From: Symbiodinium natans
Lineage: Eukaryota > Sar > Dinophyceae > Suessiales > Symbiodiniaceae
DNA length: 35,000 bases
NCBI GenBank assembly: GCA_905221605.1
Contig: CAJNDS010000959.1
Coordinates: forward strand, 1 to 35,000
Direction of reading: 5' to 3'
Positions 1-10,210 of this stretch are shown here, piece by piece. A program made the position numbers and the translations under genes. The notes beneath the pieces are model-generated. The model made no database searches. It saw only the letters and a program-made list of their open reading frames with translations, and had not been told where the DNA came from. Within the stretch, counting starts at the first letter, position 1, and each line of letters opens with the position of its first letter.

Positions 1-527
1 CTACCCCTTGACAATGACATTTTCCTCACGCCATCATGGGAATCCCAATATGGCCCTAATACATTTCTGAGTTTGAGGGGTTTTACGAGCTCGAAGCCGC
101 CATCCTAAAGCCTAAACCTTACCAAAGTCTGACCAGCGGAGAGGTCCTGAAACTTCGAAAGGAGATGAAACTGGAGCGGCTCACCGACGTGTGCTGGTGC
201 GGGCTGTACCGTGGGTTCCCCCCCTAGTGTTTTACCTCAGGAATCACTCTGCTCGCCTTCGGTGCATGTCCAGTTTTTGTGCACCGGAGCCCTTGCTGGT
301 TCCTGCGCAGTTTCCTGTGAGACGAGACACTGGACTTAGTGTCGTCGCGGACTTCTCGAGGGCGCGGCGATGTTTGGAACCACCCCGAAACCTTTTTTAG
401 GCTAGACTTCTCAGGCCCCGCATGGTATGCTCAGGTTGCAAAACAATGAGTTCCTAGGTTCACCTGAAGTCGTGGTTCCTTAGAGTTTCGAGGATGTTTC
501 ATTACTGGAGGCCGCTTGATCGAACTT

Positions 528-576
528 AAACCCTAACCGAAATACCCCCGAGGCGCCAAAAACCCCTAAACCCCAG
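528..576. repeat. Degenerate telomere-like CCCTAAA motifs
   Basis: AAACCCTAA at 528-536 and AACCCCTAAACCCC at 561-574 resemble the Arabidopsis-type telomere unit TTTAGGG on the opposite strand. That unit is also used by dinoflagellates. The copies are short and imperfect, so this is an interstitial relic, not a chromosome end. Confidence 0.5.
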
Positions 577-834
577 CCCAGTGGTTTCAAGCTGGCTCAG
601 GGTTCAGAGACGTGAAAACCGCTACAGGGTTTAAGGATGCATGTTTTGGGTTTGCGGATGTTTGATTATTCGGGTTGGGATGTGGTGAGTGAATGGAGTG
701 ATGTTTCAGGTGCGCATGTTTTGGCTTTCAGGCTCTATGCTGGGGGCTGCTGACCGTTAGTGCGCCTTAGGCCCCATCATCGAAGACCATCGCCGCAAGC
801 TGGCTGGGGCCATGGGGGGGGGAAGCGATGGCTC

Positions 835-852
835 TAGGTTTAGGGTTAGGGT
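835..852. repeat. Interstitial telomere-like TTTAGGG/TTAGGG pair
   Basis: The segment reads TAGGTTTAGGGTTAGGGT, about two and a half telomere-like units in the forward orientation. It is too short to be a telomere and sits in gene-free spacer. Confidence 0.6.
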
Positions 853-1388
853 GTAGCAATCATTGTACTGCATGATGACTATGCCCGAGCACGCCAGTAT
901 GTCGTATAAATCTTGGCAGGCAATGCACCGTACAGCATTTGAATGGCGTGCCGTGTAAAATGTACAACAACTGCAGATGTGCTGAATGAATGTCTGTCTT
1001 TGCAGCATCAGCACTCGTAATGCCGTCATTGGCATGCGGCTCCAGGCTATAGCGATCGGTGCGGCCTCCGCGAAAGCAATCGCCGCCAGGCAAGCTTGCG
1101 AAAATTCCAGACTCGGAGGTCGCGATTGGAATGTTTTTTTTTCCCAAACCCCTCTTCTCCCTCAACGCTCCTCCCGTCCCATTTTGTGAACACGTGTTAT
1201 CCAAACCCGAATTTGTAGCAGAACCCATGCCCGTCCCACGTCCAGGTCTCGATCATGTTTTCGCCTTCGTTCCTGAAGCCGGGGCCCTGAGTCTTTTGAG
1301 CTTTATTTCCTCATGTGATGGGAAGGGATGCTAGAGGCAGAAACCGAGTATGTAACTTTTTCTACATATAATTGAAGGCTGGCAGATA

Positions 1389-1432
1389 AGTGCTTCTCAG
1401 GTTTCTATGCAGTGCTTCTGAGGTTTCTATGC
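1389..1432. repeat. 22-bp direct tandem duplication
   Basis: Two adjacent 22-nt units (1389-1410 and 1411-1432), each beginning AGTGCTTCT and ending GGTTTCTATGC, differ by one base (C/G at unit position 10). No coding frame uses it. The near identity points to a recent duplication in spacer DNA. Confidence 0.85.
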
Positions 1433-1536
1433 TTGAGGGCTTGGTTTCCAAAATGGAAGAAGCAAGATGTCCAAGGCAACAAGTGGTGCTCACATGGAAT
1501 AGGTGATTTCAATGGGTGGCGGCACCAGGCATACTT

Positions 1537-1553
1537 ACCCTAAACCCTAAACG
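1537..1553. repeat. Interstitial telomere-like CCCTAAA x2
   Basis: The segment reads ACCCTAAACCCTAAACG, two perfect CCCTAAA units in tandem. It is the cleanest telomere-type match in the window and lies about 275 bp upstream of the leucine-rich-repeat gene. Confidence 0.75.
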
Positions 1554-1827
1554 TCAAAGCCCCAGACGTTGAGTGCGCCCGGCTTGGTCCGTGAGTCGTT
1601 CGACTACGTGTGTCAAGATGAGACATGAAGGTGCACAGCACTACGTTTAAGGTTTCCTTCCACGGGGTGCTCTGTATGGCTGGACCGAGGCGGGACCCCC
1701 CGGGATGCTGTGCCGGCTACTTGGTTCATCGGTGGGCCCATGATTTCCAAGACATTCTCGAAAGTCTGCTTTGCCCCGTGTGCCATTTTGAGCATCAGTT
1801 CAAGCTGCCTAGTGCTTAAGCTTCGCC

Positions 1828-3883
1828 ATGCGACAGCTTCGAGTGTCAAGTGAATCCGATGGTGAGGCTGCCTTTGTGCAGGTGCCGAACAGCCTATCCA
1901 GCAACAAGGGGTTTATCTTTCGTGTCGTCTTCCTGTTCGCCTTCATTGCCCTATGCGCATGCTGGTTTTTGCCAAAGCGGGCCACTATCACAAGAGGTGA
2001 AGTTGTGGGCCTCAGCGAAGAACTGAACAGGATTGCGATAATGGAAGAATCCTTGCCTGCGGCCTGTGACTCTGCCTCTCAGTTGACCGCGGTAGTCAAG
2101 GAGGTGTCAACTGGGAAGGCCGACAAAGAGACCGGGGCCACATTCTTGGGAGCCGTACGTTCGACCTCTGAAATCTGTGCCATAGTGGCGACGGCAGCCA
2201 ACCTTGCAAGCGCAGGGACAGCCAGTGCGTACACCGTCGGGATTTGCGGCAGCATTGCCATTGCCGCAAGTATGGGAGGGGCGGCCTTGGCCGATGAAGC
2301 GTCCGGTGGGGAGGTTCTTGAATCCAAGGTGAATGGCATGATCACCAAACTGAGTAAGAAAATGAATCGTGAATTTCAAGTACTGAAAGACGAGATAAGC
2401 GATGGCTTTGATACCGTATTGGACGGAGTGAAGGACGTCAAAAAGTTAGTCCTCACGGGCCAGCTTGATGACATCCATACAACCATCAGTGTAGTAAATG
2501 GATGGTACAAGGACTACATCATTGAACTCGGCTTGAGCGCATCTGAATCTGGCCTTGTTGATTCGACGCTCAGAAGCTATGAGAGCGCCCTGAGTCCAGA
2601 CAAGTTCGAAACATATGTGGACACCGCACTCCAGTTGGAGAAGAGCTGGGAGCGCACCGTCCAGTTTCATGTTCCAAAATTTGTGAGGGCCCGAACGCAG
2701 ATCCTTGCTTTGCGTGAGGCTCTGTGCCTCCTCGAGCGCACATGCAAGCAAGAATTTTTCACGAATCGGGCGAATGATGTGAAAAATGACATGAAGGAGT
2801 ACAAGAAGACAGTGGCCAAGAATTCCCTGTTCGACATTTCCAATAAGAATTTCGCAGATCTTGGGCATGCCTGCTTCAAATGGCACAGTGACAGTGAATA
2901 CCGCTCTATACATGGATACATTGACGACCTGCCCAAGACCCTTACACGTTTGGACCTGCCCGATACCATCAATGTGCGCGGCAATGTGAAGAATCTACCT
3001 CGGCACTTGACATACATTCAACATCATTCAACTACTGGGAAGGCCCTGCCGTTGGCCCTCGTGGCAATGCATTGGCGGTCAGATTGACGACCTGCCGGAC
3101 AAGGCGACGCATGTTTTTATGCCACACGCCAAAATACATGGCGACATCAGTAAGATCCACGAGAACATCGAGTACCTGAACATTGGAGAGGGGCTGAGCG
3201 GAGACCTTGCGGGGCTGCGCTCAAAGGCGTTGAAGCATTTTGAAACAGGCTCATGGACTGGTCGCATCGTTGGAGAGTTGCAAAACCTCCCTCAGAACCT
3301 GGAGGTGCTCCGCGTCCGTGCGAACAGTAACTGTTTGGCTCATGTCCAGGGAGATTTCTCCGATCTGCCGTATGGCCTCCAAGTCTTTGACGCAATGAGC
3401 TTATCCGTAGCAGGCAGCTTGAATGGTCTGCCCCCGAGCCTGAAAATTGCCAATTTGTGTGTGGATCACGTGTCTGGGGAGCTGTCGGACCTACCACCCG
3501 GCATCAAAGACATCGGCTTTCACGCGAGCCGTGACGGATACTGTGGCATCACCGGTGATGTCAACGACCTCCGGCAAAGCCTTACCACTGTCCACATGCG
3601 GGAGTGCTACTGGGTCACTGGAAGCCGCAGTGCGCTGCCAAGGTCGGTGGATCTAGACAGTCTAGACATGCTTAGCCAAGAGGCACGGGAAAAAAACAAG
3701 CCTCGGGGTTTCTTGGAGAAGGCTGGGGCTGGCTTGGGAGCCGTGGGAACTGGCTTGAAGGGTGCGGCAGCTTCCTCTGCAGCTGGCATAGGCCACGGCA
3801 TAGGCCATGGCATAGGCCAGGCCGTCAACGGCATCGCTTGGTTCTTGAAGCCGGTTGATGATTGCGGGAATTTTTGTGGCTGA
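1828..3883 (+). CDS. Membrane-anchored leucine-rich-repeat protein, two exons
   Basis: I read exon 1 as 1828-3042 and exon 2 as 3083-3883, giving 671 residues. An in-frame TAG at 1810 precedes the ATG. Residues about 29-48 form one hydrophobic helix (FIFRVVFLFAFIALCACWFL), probably a membrane anchor. A second Ala/Gly-rich hydrophobic stretch covers about 115-155, followed by a charged helical, coiled-coil-like region at about 165-210. From residue 363 come about eleven leucine-rich repeats of 19-26 residues with the pattern G-[DEN]-x-x-[DN]-L-P-x-x-L (GYIDDLP, GNVKNLP, GELQNLP, GDFSDLP, GELSDLP). The tail is Gly/Ala-rich with GIGHGIGHGIG, then DDCGNFCG. The repeat fold usually binds protein partners; the ligand is unknown. 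The single-frame reading breaks at 3043-3082, so a frameshifted gene is the alternative. I recognise no named family for the N-terminal half. Confidence 0.72.
3043..3082 (+). other. Probable 40-nt GC-AG intron in the LRR gene
   Basis: Exon 1 ends ACT GGG AAG and is followed by GC (3043-3044). AG lies at 3081-3082, and ATT GAC GAC CTG CCG then opens exon 2. Removing these 40 nt joins frame 1 to frame 2 in phase 0 and yields G-K-I-D-D-L-P, exactly the repeat signature at the expected spacing. The GC donor matches other introns in the window. The length is very short for a spliceosomal intron, so an indel mutation or assembly error remains possible. Confidence 0.55.
3785..3820 (+). repeat. 12-bp tandem repeat x3 inside the LRR gene
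   Basis: Three units of GGCATAGGCCA[CTG] encode the Gly-Ile-Gly-His run in the C-terminal tail. The third base differs only at the end of each unit. The length keeps the reading frame, so copy-number change would be tolerated. Confidence 0.85.
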
Positions 3884-4107
3884 GTCCGCAAGGCCAACAG
3901 CGCGAACAGCGCGAACCGCGCGAACAGCGCGAGCCGCGCGAACAGCGCGAGCCGCGCGAACCGCGCGAACCGCGCGAACAGCGCGAACCGCGCGAACAGC
4001 GCGAACCGCGCGAACAGCGCGAACAGGGCAACGGAGCGGTTCATAAGTCCACTCATGAGCACCAAGGCCGCAACTCTGGTCGGTTAAAGATCGATCACGA
4101 GGGATAG
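3862..4107 (+). CDS. Possible Arg-Glu-Gln/Pro repeat ORF or extra exon
   Basis: An open frame of 81 codons covers the 9-bp array and would encode fourteen Arg-Glu-[Gln/Pro] triplets, then a basic, His-containing tail (GNGAVHKSTHEHQGR...). It is in a different frame from the LRR exon that ends at 3883. It could be a further exon joined by splicing (an AG lies at 3890-3891), or simply an array that happens to lack stops. In this frame the GAA/GAG differences between units are silent, which weakly favours it. The array is open in all six frames, so openness alone proves nothing. Confidence 0.25.
   Translation: MREFLWLSPQGQQREQREPREQREPREQREPREPREPREQREPREQREPREQREQGNGAVHKSTHEHQGRNSGRLKIDHEG
3901..4026. 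repeat. 9-bp minisatellite, 14 units
   Basis: Fourteen adjacent 9-nt units, CGCGA[AG]C[AC]G, run without interruption. The last three bases alternate CAG/CCG, and units 4 and 6 carry GAG in place of GAA. It begins 17 nt after the LRR stop codon. No frame on either strand contains a stop codon. Confidence 0.95.
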
Positions 4108-5811
4108 CGAAGCGCGGGCTTTGGATGCTGCGCTCCGAAGGAGCAGCTTGTGATTCTTGGCTCTTCGGCTGAATGCTGCATGCCTTTGTACGCTGTTGAG
4201 CTGCAAGACAGTTGTGACAAAGCAGCGGTTAGGAATGTTACCTGTTGTTTTCCTGCTCAACTGCGGTCTGTCTTCGTGGGCCTCTGCAGGGCTTTTCAGA
4301 GCGAATCAGAGCGAAGACAAAACGTAAAGGTGCAAGAAATCTCCATCCCTGGTGAAAGAACACTTGAAGTGGTTGAAGTGGTCGGCTCTTAGCATTGCAT
4401 TGGGGGCTCAACGAGCCGGAGTGACGAACTGAGGTCCACGGAAGTTGGGCCGGTCCTGGCAACGCACAGTTTCAGCTTGGCGACCACGTTGCAGGAACGG
4501 CAGTTGACAGGAGGTTCCTGTGGGGAGGTTCTGCCATTATGTGGAAGCCATTGAGAAAGTTGTTGGGGGTGGCTAGTGCAGTCGTCTCCGGAGGACCTAG
4601 CGTCTCCCCTTCGACCTTCGATTGTTAGACCAAAAAGCACATACTGAGAGAGGCTCACATCCGCATACTTGTGGCAGTCCACTCTCCACCTCCCTCATCC
4701 TTGACACAATCCACGCCTTTAGCAAATCCAATTGCAAGCGGCCACTCACACATGCTGATGTTGCAAGGTCCAGTGTAAGGGACCGGACAGGGCAGGACAG
4801 GAGTGGACTGGACAGTCTGCGCGACCAACCTCAATCTTTTATCGTTAGTGCGGGATGAAAACTTTTGCGCTGAATACCCTACGTAATGCAGGTGCACAAG
4901 TTGGTGCCTACTGCCAGGCTTTGTTTAGCACCTGTTTCCAGCCTGCGTGCAAAACGACAACACAAAACCTGATTCGACAAAACTTGTGTCGAACTACAAA
5001 AGGGTCCGGCTGTGGGATGTGCGATTATGGAAGGGGTCCTGCCGTTTTGGTGCACGTGGGCGTTCGTAGTATAACGTGAACTCGGTTTGACATGGAACAA
5101 AAGTACGATGAGTGCTTTTTAAAGTTCAATACCTTGCAATGATTGCATGTGCAACTTGTTCGGCGGCTCAGCAGATGTTGATCACGGTTTAGCTTGCTGA
5201 GGCTTTCAGTGACCTGTTGCTGCCCCTGCGCTTTTGTCTAAGCCCCACACCTATGGTGAAAGTTTCGTTGTTGGCGGCCTGAACGTTTTCTTGCTTGTGC
5301 ACGAAAAGCTGCCATTGTGGATTTCAAGGCCATGCCCGGCCAACATTTGAACCCCGCTCGGCTGTCCTTCACACCTGACATGTAGCATGATCCGCCGGTT
5401 GGGGGGCATGTAACGTGCAGGCGCTTGTCGGTCGTGCTGCTGATTGAAGGCCGCTCTCCAATTTGTCTTCGTCGGTCGTTTTGCGGCTTTCTTTCCCAAC
5501 ACCGCAACTGCAAGTATTCGACATTGTGGGGATCTTCGAAATGGCCATGTCACAAGAAATTGTGCTACATTCGCCATCTGCAGTCAAGCTGTGTCTGGTG
5601 CGTCTGCTGCTTGCGTGCAGGGCTCAATTGTGAATACTGTGCGAAAAACGTTGTGGGATCAAGCATGGATGTCTCTACATTTGCGTAATGCAATATTCAA
5701 TCATGCATGCTTTATGCATCTTGTCCAGAGCCCTTTTTTTCAGCTGTTTCCCGCTTTTCGCATGGAATGTAGACAAGAAGTTGAAACACACAGGATTTCC
5801 TCTTAGCAGCC
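4108..5811. other. Spacer with no supported gene
   Basis: There are open stretches (for example 4150-4392 and 5444-5806), but none has family motifs, consistent splice phases or a conserved composition. Small local duplications occur, such as TTGAAGTGG twice near 4362. The last 100 bases before 5812 contain a T-rich tract (5733-5740) and could include a 5' leader of the EF-hand gene. Confidence 0.4.
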
Positions 5812-7585
5812 ATGGGACCAATTGATATGGCGACGAGCGCCATGAACCTGTCATTGGTACCTGCCGTGGAAGACATGATTGCACGAACAACGGCATGGCA
5901 GTCAAGCGCAGATGGCCGAACGAATCTGCTTGAAGCACTGCAGAGCTTGTTCAAAGCCTACGATGTGCAAGACTCAGGAAACATTTCCTGTAACGATTTC
6001 GTCAAGTTGGAAATACGAAACGGCCTGGATCAGGGAGATCCCCGCAGGATCTTGCAAGCCTTTCCCAAGATGTTGCGGGCTGATTCTTCGGGATCTGGAA
6101 TGATGAATTTTCTGGAATTCTGCACTGCCCAGATCACTTCGACTGAGGCATCCGCAGCTTGGCAATCGATATGCGTGAAACCTAGTTGGGCTGAAGATTG
6201 AAAACCGTTTCTCAGACATGGAGGTTTGGACAGTTTCTCTTGCCGCGCGTTGGTAGCATGAGGATTTGTTGAAGCTGCACAGTGCTGGCTAGCTGAACGG
6301 ACGTTTCCACCAATAAAAAGGCTCCTGAATTGGGACAACTTTCAAGATGCAGCACACCCGAGGCATCGCGGAAACTTCCGGCGATTTCAGAGTTGCTTCG
6401 TGCAGCTAAACGCGATTTAGCCAGCACGCTCTCCGAAAGGCGAGGGTGGTGATGTGTGCACGAACGCAGCATGTCGAATGATGTGAATCATTTTTGCCTG
6501 GTTTCTTTGCGGAGTTAGCTGATGGAACTCGTCTTGCACATCTGCGGTTGGCAGGTGGCGAATGGGCGCACATTATTCCGTAGAGATCCGGCAGGAGCTT
6601 CGGGAGGCAATGGTGGGATGTCGGTTTGGGCGCAATAAGGGCTGCACCATATAGTTCATTGAAGTTCATTACTTGATGTTTTCAGCTGTGGACGCGGACA
6701 TCACCCCTTCTTTGCAGGTGTTTTCCAGTTGGAAGGTGGATGGTGCCTTGTGCCTTTCTCCCTGCGACTGGGTGATGGCGGCAAAAGTCGTAGAGGCAGA
6801 GTGTGACAACATCTTAAGCGCAAAGTGGACGGGCGAAGCATCTTTTGCGGAGGCAGATCGGAATCGTGATGGGCTCCTTGGCAAGTCTGACTTGGTTAAG
6901 TTAGGCGTGGAAAGGTGATTTGATCCCGTAGTGGAACCGAGGCTGGTTGAGCTGTTGAAACCAGAGCATGCGTGTTGTTTTTTGCTCTGCAGTCGTGTTG
7001 GCACCTTCTCAGATGCCTTTTTTGGATACTTTACAGACACGAGCGAGGCTGGTTGACTTGGACGAGTTCATTTCGTTTAGCTGTGGTGTGTTGGAAGAGT
7101 TCTACGAGCAAGACTTGTCCAGCGCACTGCAGATGTTGAGAAGGGTGAAATCACACCGTGACAGCCGCCCTCCCACCTTGAATGTTAAGATTGCTGTTTA
7201 CATGCCACAAGCCTTTGGAGTTTTCCAGCTCCCGGGCCATGCCCAGCACATGGAATCTGCTTATCGCCATGCCCTGGATTTGGAGCTGCCAAGCTCGATA
7301 GCACGGCTTCCTGATTTTCTGACGGTTCTACGCCTCAAGCTTGGTCTGCTCCAAATGTGGTTCGCAGTATTCTGGCAGTCGCCTGGTCGTGGCATGGAGA
7401 AGACGTTGGATCTTCTTTCGCCAGAGAACGGCACAAAGCTCCTCCATGACATGTTTGAAGCTGCTGCAAAAAAGACAGGTTTTGTGGCGCCCACGATTTA
7501 TGTGACCAATGTAAGGCCAAGAGCATTTCAACTGCAGGACGTGTCCCTCGGCCGGCATTTCATGGTGTGTGTGTGTTTTTTGTGA
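5812..7585 (+). CDS. EF-hand calcium-binding protein, multi-exon, frame broken in the fourth loop
   Basis: Exon 1 begins at ATG 5812 and is open to 6201. It carries two EF-hand loops: DVQDSGNISCND, whose last position is Asp instead of Glu, and DSSGSGMMNFLE. Exon 2 is about 6718-6914 and holds a third loop, DRNRDGLLGKSD. Its GT donor (phase 2) fits an acceptor at 6991-6992. Exon 3 then reads helix FSDAFFGYF and loop start DTSEAG (7036-7053). The loop's second half, LVDLDEF, follows immediately in a different frame (from 7049), which stays open to 7585. A protein with four EF-hands is a calcium sensor or buffer of the calmodulin superfamily; targets cannot be inferred. The join between exons 1 and 2 is unresolved, as is how much of 7100-7585 is exon. 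Confidence 0.6.
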
Positions 7586-7619
7586 AACGTTTGTTCCATT
7601 AAGCACAGTTCTCATAGGC

Positions 7620-8174
7620 AGATAGTGAATGTAGTGCGATTCTCGCATCATCGGACGGCCATTGAACTGTTCAGCAAGGCTCTGTCACGAGCTGGAAATG
7701 AACAGCCTTCGAATTCAGACGGGCACACGCTGGTGTGTGGATTGGGAGCTGCAGCTGTTGGGATCGGCCCGGAGTCGATTCGTGAAGTGTCCCAGAGACT
7801 TTCGCATAGCTCTAGGCGACAGCCTGGTCATCAGCCTGCCTCCAGAAGATTCAGGGATTGTGGTCAAGGTCTACATGGGAGATGGTGGGGCGCTTTCTAA
7901 GCCAAGCCTTGAGCAAGTACAAGTCCAGAAGGGCAAGCGAGGCAAGCAGGCCGGGTCGGATGTGAGAGCACTAGCTGTCAGTTGGTTCACGGACACGTTG
8001 GTGTGTGATGGCATACTTCATGCACGCCATGCGTTAACTATGAGAAGGCGCAGGTACAGTTTGCATGTACAGCAGCATAGCACGACATATCTGAGAGACG
8101 GTGTGGGCGGTTTCAAATTAATAAGTCGTTGGCTCGTTTTGGGTTCATCGTATACCATTTGCAAAGAAAGATGA
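7620..8174 (+). CDS. Unassigned exon-like segment(s) downstream of the EF-hand gene
   Basis: Two overlapping frames look partly coding. One contains RTAIELFSKALSRAGNEQ (about 7650-7705). The other contains FRIALGDSLVISLPPED and VVKVYMGDGG (about 7800-7890), then a Lys-rich KGKRGKQ. They may be exons of the preceding EF-hand gene or of a separate gene. I found no family motif and cannot fix splice sites. Confidence 0.25.
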
Positions 8175-8250
8175 GGATACCTGTTCGCAGTTTGTGAACC
8201 ACATTGAATTCTGCAACGTGTTGAACCTTGTGCTGATCCCAATTGGCAGG

Positions 8251-8507
8251 TTATTCAGGCTCTGGCGGGATCTGCTTCAGATGGCAATGGAGGCCGTCTG
8301 GGGTTTAGGGTAGTTCAGGGTTTGGGGTTTAGGACTGTGGGTCAACTATTTGCCCTTGCTTCAGGAGCTGGCAACGGTGGTGCTGGCAACGAACTACTCG
8401 TGCCAACTGCTCCGAGAGGGCCCAAGCCCGCCAAGAAGCGGCCGCAAAGTGGAGTCTCCCAACGCACCGCACGGCTTCCAGTTGACAGACGGCTTGTACC
8501 GTGGCAG
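8251..8507 (+). CDS. Possible exon pair around a telomere-like intron
   Basis: An acceptor CAG at 8248-8250 is followed by an open stretch to about 8301. An acceptor TTCAG at 8360-8364 opens a second segment ending near 8507 at GGCAG. The second segment is rich in Pro, Arg and Ser (for example TAPRGPKPAKKRPQSGV in one frame). Splicing out 8302-8364 would join the two pieces. The product is not recognised, and two frames compete. Confidence 0.25.
8301..8333. repeat. Telomere-like TTTAGGG cluster, probably intronic
   Basis: The segment has GGTTTAGGGTAG, CAGGGTTTGGGG and TTTAGGA in a row, a degenerate G-rich telomeric strand. It lies between two exon-like segments and directly before a pyrimidine-rich stretch and a TTCAG acceptor, so it would make up about half of a 60-nt intron. 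Confidence 0.5.
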
Positions 8508-8519
8508 GAATTCCTTTTT

Positions 8520-9220
8520 TATCGTGACTTTTCTGTTTTGTCTGGCTGCATTCACCATGTGTCACCAACAGCATAGCGATCATACACTGGTGGTCGCAAG
8601 GTACCGATGCAGATACCACATCACGTGTGGTGTGACACACATTCAACTTCTGGAGCATGTTCACATACTCGCCATCTCAATCTGCATGCGTACACGTTGA
8701 CACGCGCTCGCACTCTGATGCACTCGCTCGCCACATCGCTCCTGTGCTTACTCGGTGGATAAGCCTTGGCGAGCGCAGTCAAGCACAGCCATAAGAGTGT
8801 GACAATGAACAATTAAAAGCACTGACGAACCAAGAATGTTGTTGCAATATGTCGCAATATGCGAAGCTCTCATCGTTTTTTGGACGTCTGGCCTCGCGAA
8901 ATCTGAAGCCATCATTTTTACTGGGCTGGATGCAAGCAACGCCCGGCCGTGAATCATTGATTTATCTCGTCGCGGTAGTATTGTTTGTTTTCGTGTGTGG
9001 AGCGTTGCCGTGCTCTTGGAAAGCCCCATGAAGCGCAGTGCTTGACGTGTTTTCTGGGTGAGTTTTCTTTTGTTTGGGACTTCTCTTATTGAGGGGCTCT
9101 TGGAGTGGTCTGTCGTTGTATTAACCAACGTCTTTTGAAGATTCTTGCGCCCTTTCATGTTTTTTCATGGTCTCCCGCTGTTTGGGGTCTGTTCTTGCAC
9201 GATAAATGTGTGCTCAGCCG
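8520..9220. other. Spacer or intron, no gene seen
   Basis: No exon with family motifs or good splice phase is visible. The open stretches on both strands have compositions typical of chance frames. ACACG-type repeats around 8620-8720 are weak. Confidence 0.35.
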
Positions 9221-9223
9221 TAT

Positions 9224-9843
9224 CATGTTCATCACCGATGAAGAGCGAGCCAGGTTTTCATCGCGCAGAAGGAGGGTAGTTGCACGCTGTTTGTGGAACT
9301 CAGCAGCTCGGCTGGATATCAGGGGCGATGATAGGCTTCGGAACGGATGTGCACCAGGGTTTTGCATGGATTGGCAGGCTGGGAGCACCAGGAAGAGCTC
9401 TTGGCTCAGGGCATCTTCCCGATTCCTGCTGTGGAGGTTGGGACTCGTGTAGGTTCATGTTTGTCACGCTTAGACTTGGATATTTCGTCATTTTTGGATT
9501 TTCGCCCGTGAACAAAAGCCGGACCAGGCTTCCGTGGGGAGGCTTGGGCCATTGCAGATCATGGTCCAGAAGACCGCTCCGCCAGTGCCAGAACTGCAGA
9601 AGTCCAAGGGTGTGTTGTGGTGGACTGGAAGCAAGCCCGGCACTCAGTTTCCATCAGTTTCCCGAGGCACAGATGCATTGCCAAATGCCAAACCCAGCCC
9701 TGCTCCAGCTGATTCGAGCTGCGCTGCCGAGGTGGGCTGCAAAGCAGATGAAGTCGAAGCCGCAGCCGGAGTGTCGGCCGAAGACGCCCGCTGAGATGCA
9801 GAACCAATCCAGCTGGGCACGGGCTCCATCGAAGAAACCGTGA
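9224..9843 (+). CDS. Unassigned exon-like segments
   Basis: Several short pieces look coding and are bounded by plausible AG acceptors. One reads GWEHQEELLAQGIFPIPAVE (about 9380-9440, after GGCAG). Another contains EGSCTLFVELSSSAGYQ (about 9270-9322). The last runs from about 9658 to a TGA at 9841-9843 with a basic tail (RWAAKQMKSKPQ). The pieces lie in different frames and may form a multi-exon gene. I do not recognise the product. Confidence 0.25.
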
Positions 9844-10210
9844 ACCTCCGAGGCAGAGAAGGCTTTCACAATTTGCTCTTTGAGGCAATCCTTGCAGGAG
9901 TGTCACATGCGAGCTGCAATGTGTTGATGCGAACACGGCCAGCATTCAAGCTCCACGTCAGGCCCTTTGAGCCGTTTCTCCTGTTGTAATTATGCTGTAT
10001 TATGTTGCATACTATTGCTTTACAATTGAAAGTTGTTAAATGCAGTCCGACGCCATGCGATGGTGAGGCTGGCAAGAGGCATACTCTGGGTTCTTTCAGA
10101 ATGTTCACCAAAATATCGTACTCTGTACGTGTGTCTGATGCGACGCGAAGACACAGCCCTTGCTTTCTTGTAGGGTTGGCCTAATAGACACAGTGTAGAA
10201 TCTGTAAGTT

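Larger units (their letters stand above)
1..1827. other. Spacer with no supported gene
   Basis: No open frame here shows family motifs or a convincing exon with matching splice phases. The stretch holds telomere-like motifs (listed separately), a 22-bp tandem duplication and low-information sequence. An in-frame TAG at 1810-1812 closes the frame just before the next gene's start codon. An open stretch on the - strand (860-1228) has no recognisable composition and looks like chance. Confidence 0.5.

Noticed and set aside
2446-2913. 155-codon open frame on the - strand
   Set aside because: Shadow of the LRR gene's first exon, with no motifs.
3607-4065. 152-codon - strand frame rich in Phe-Ala-Arg-Leu
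   Set aside because: The repetitive part is the complement of the 9-bp array, which is open in every frame, and the rest is opposite the LRR exon.
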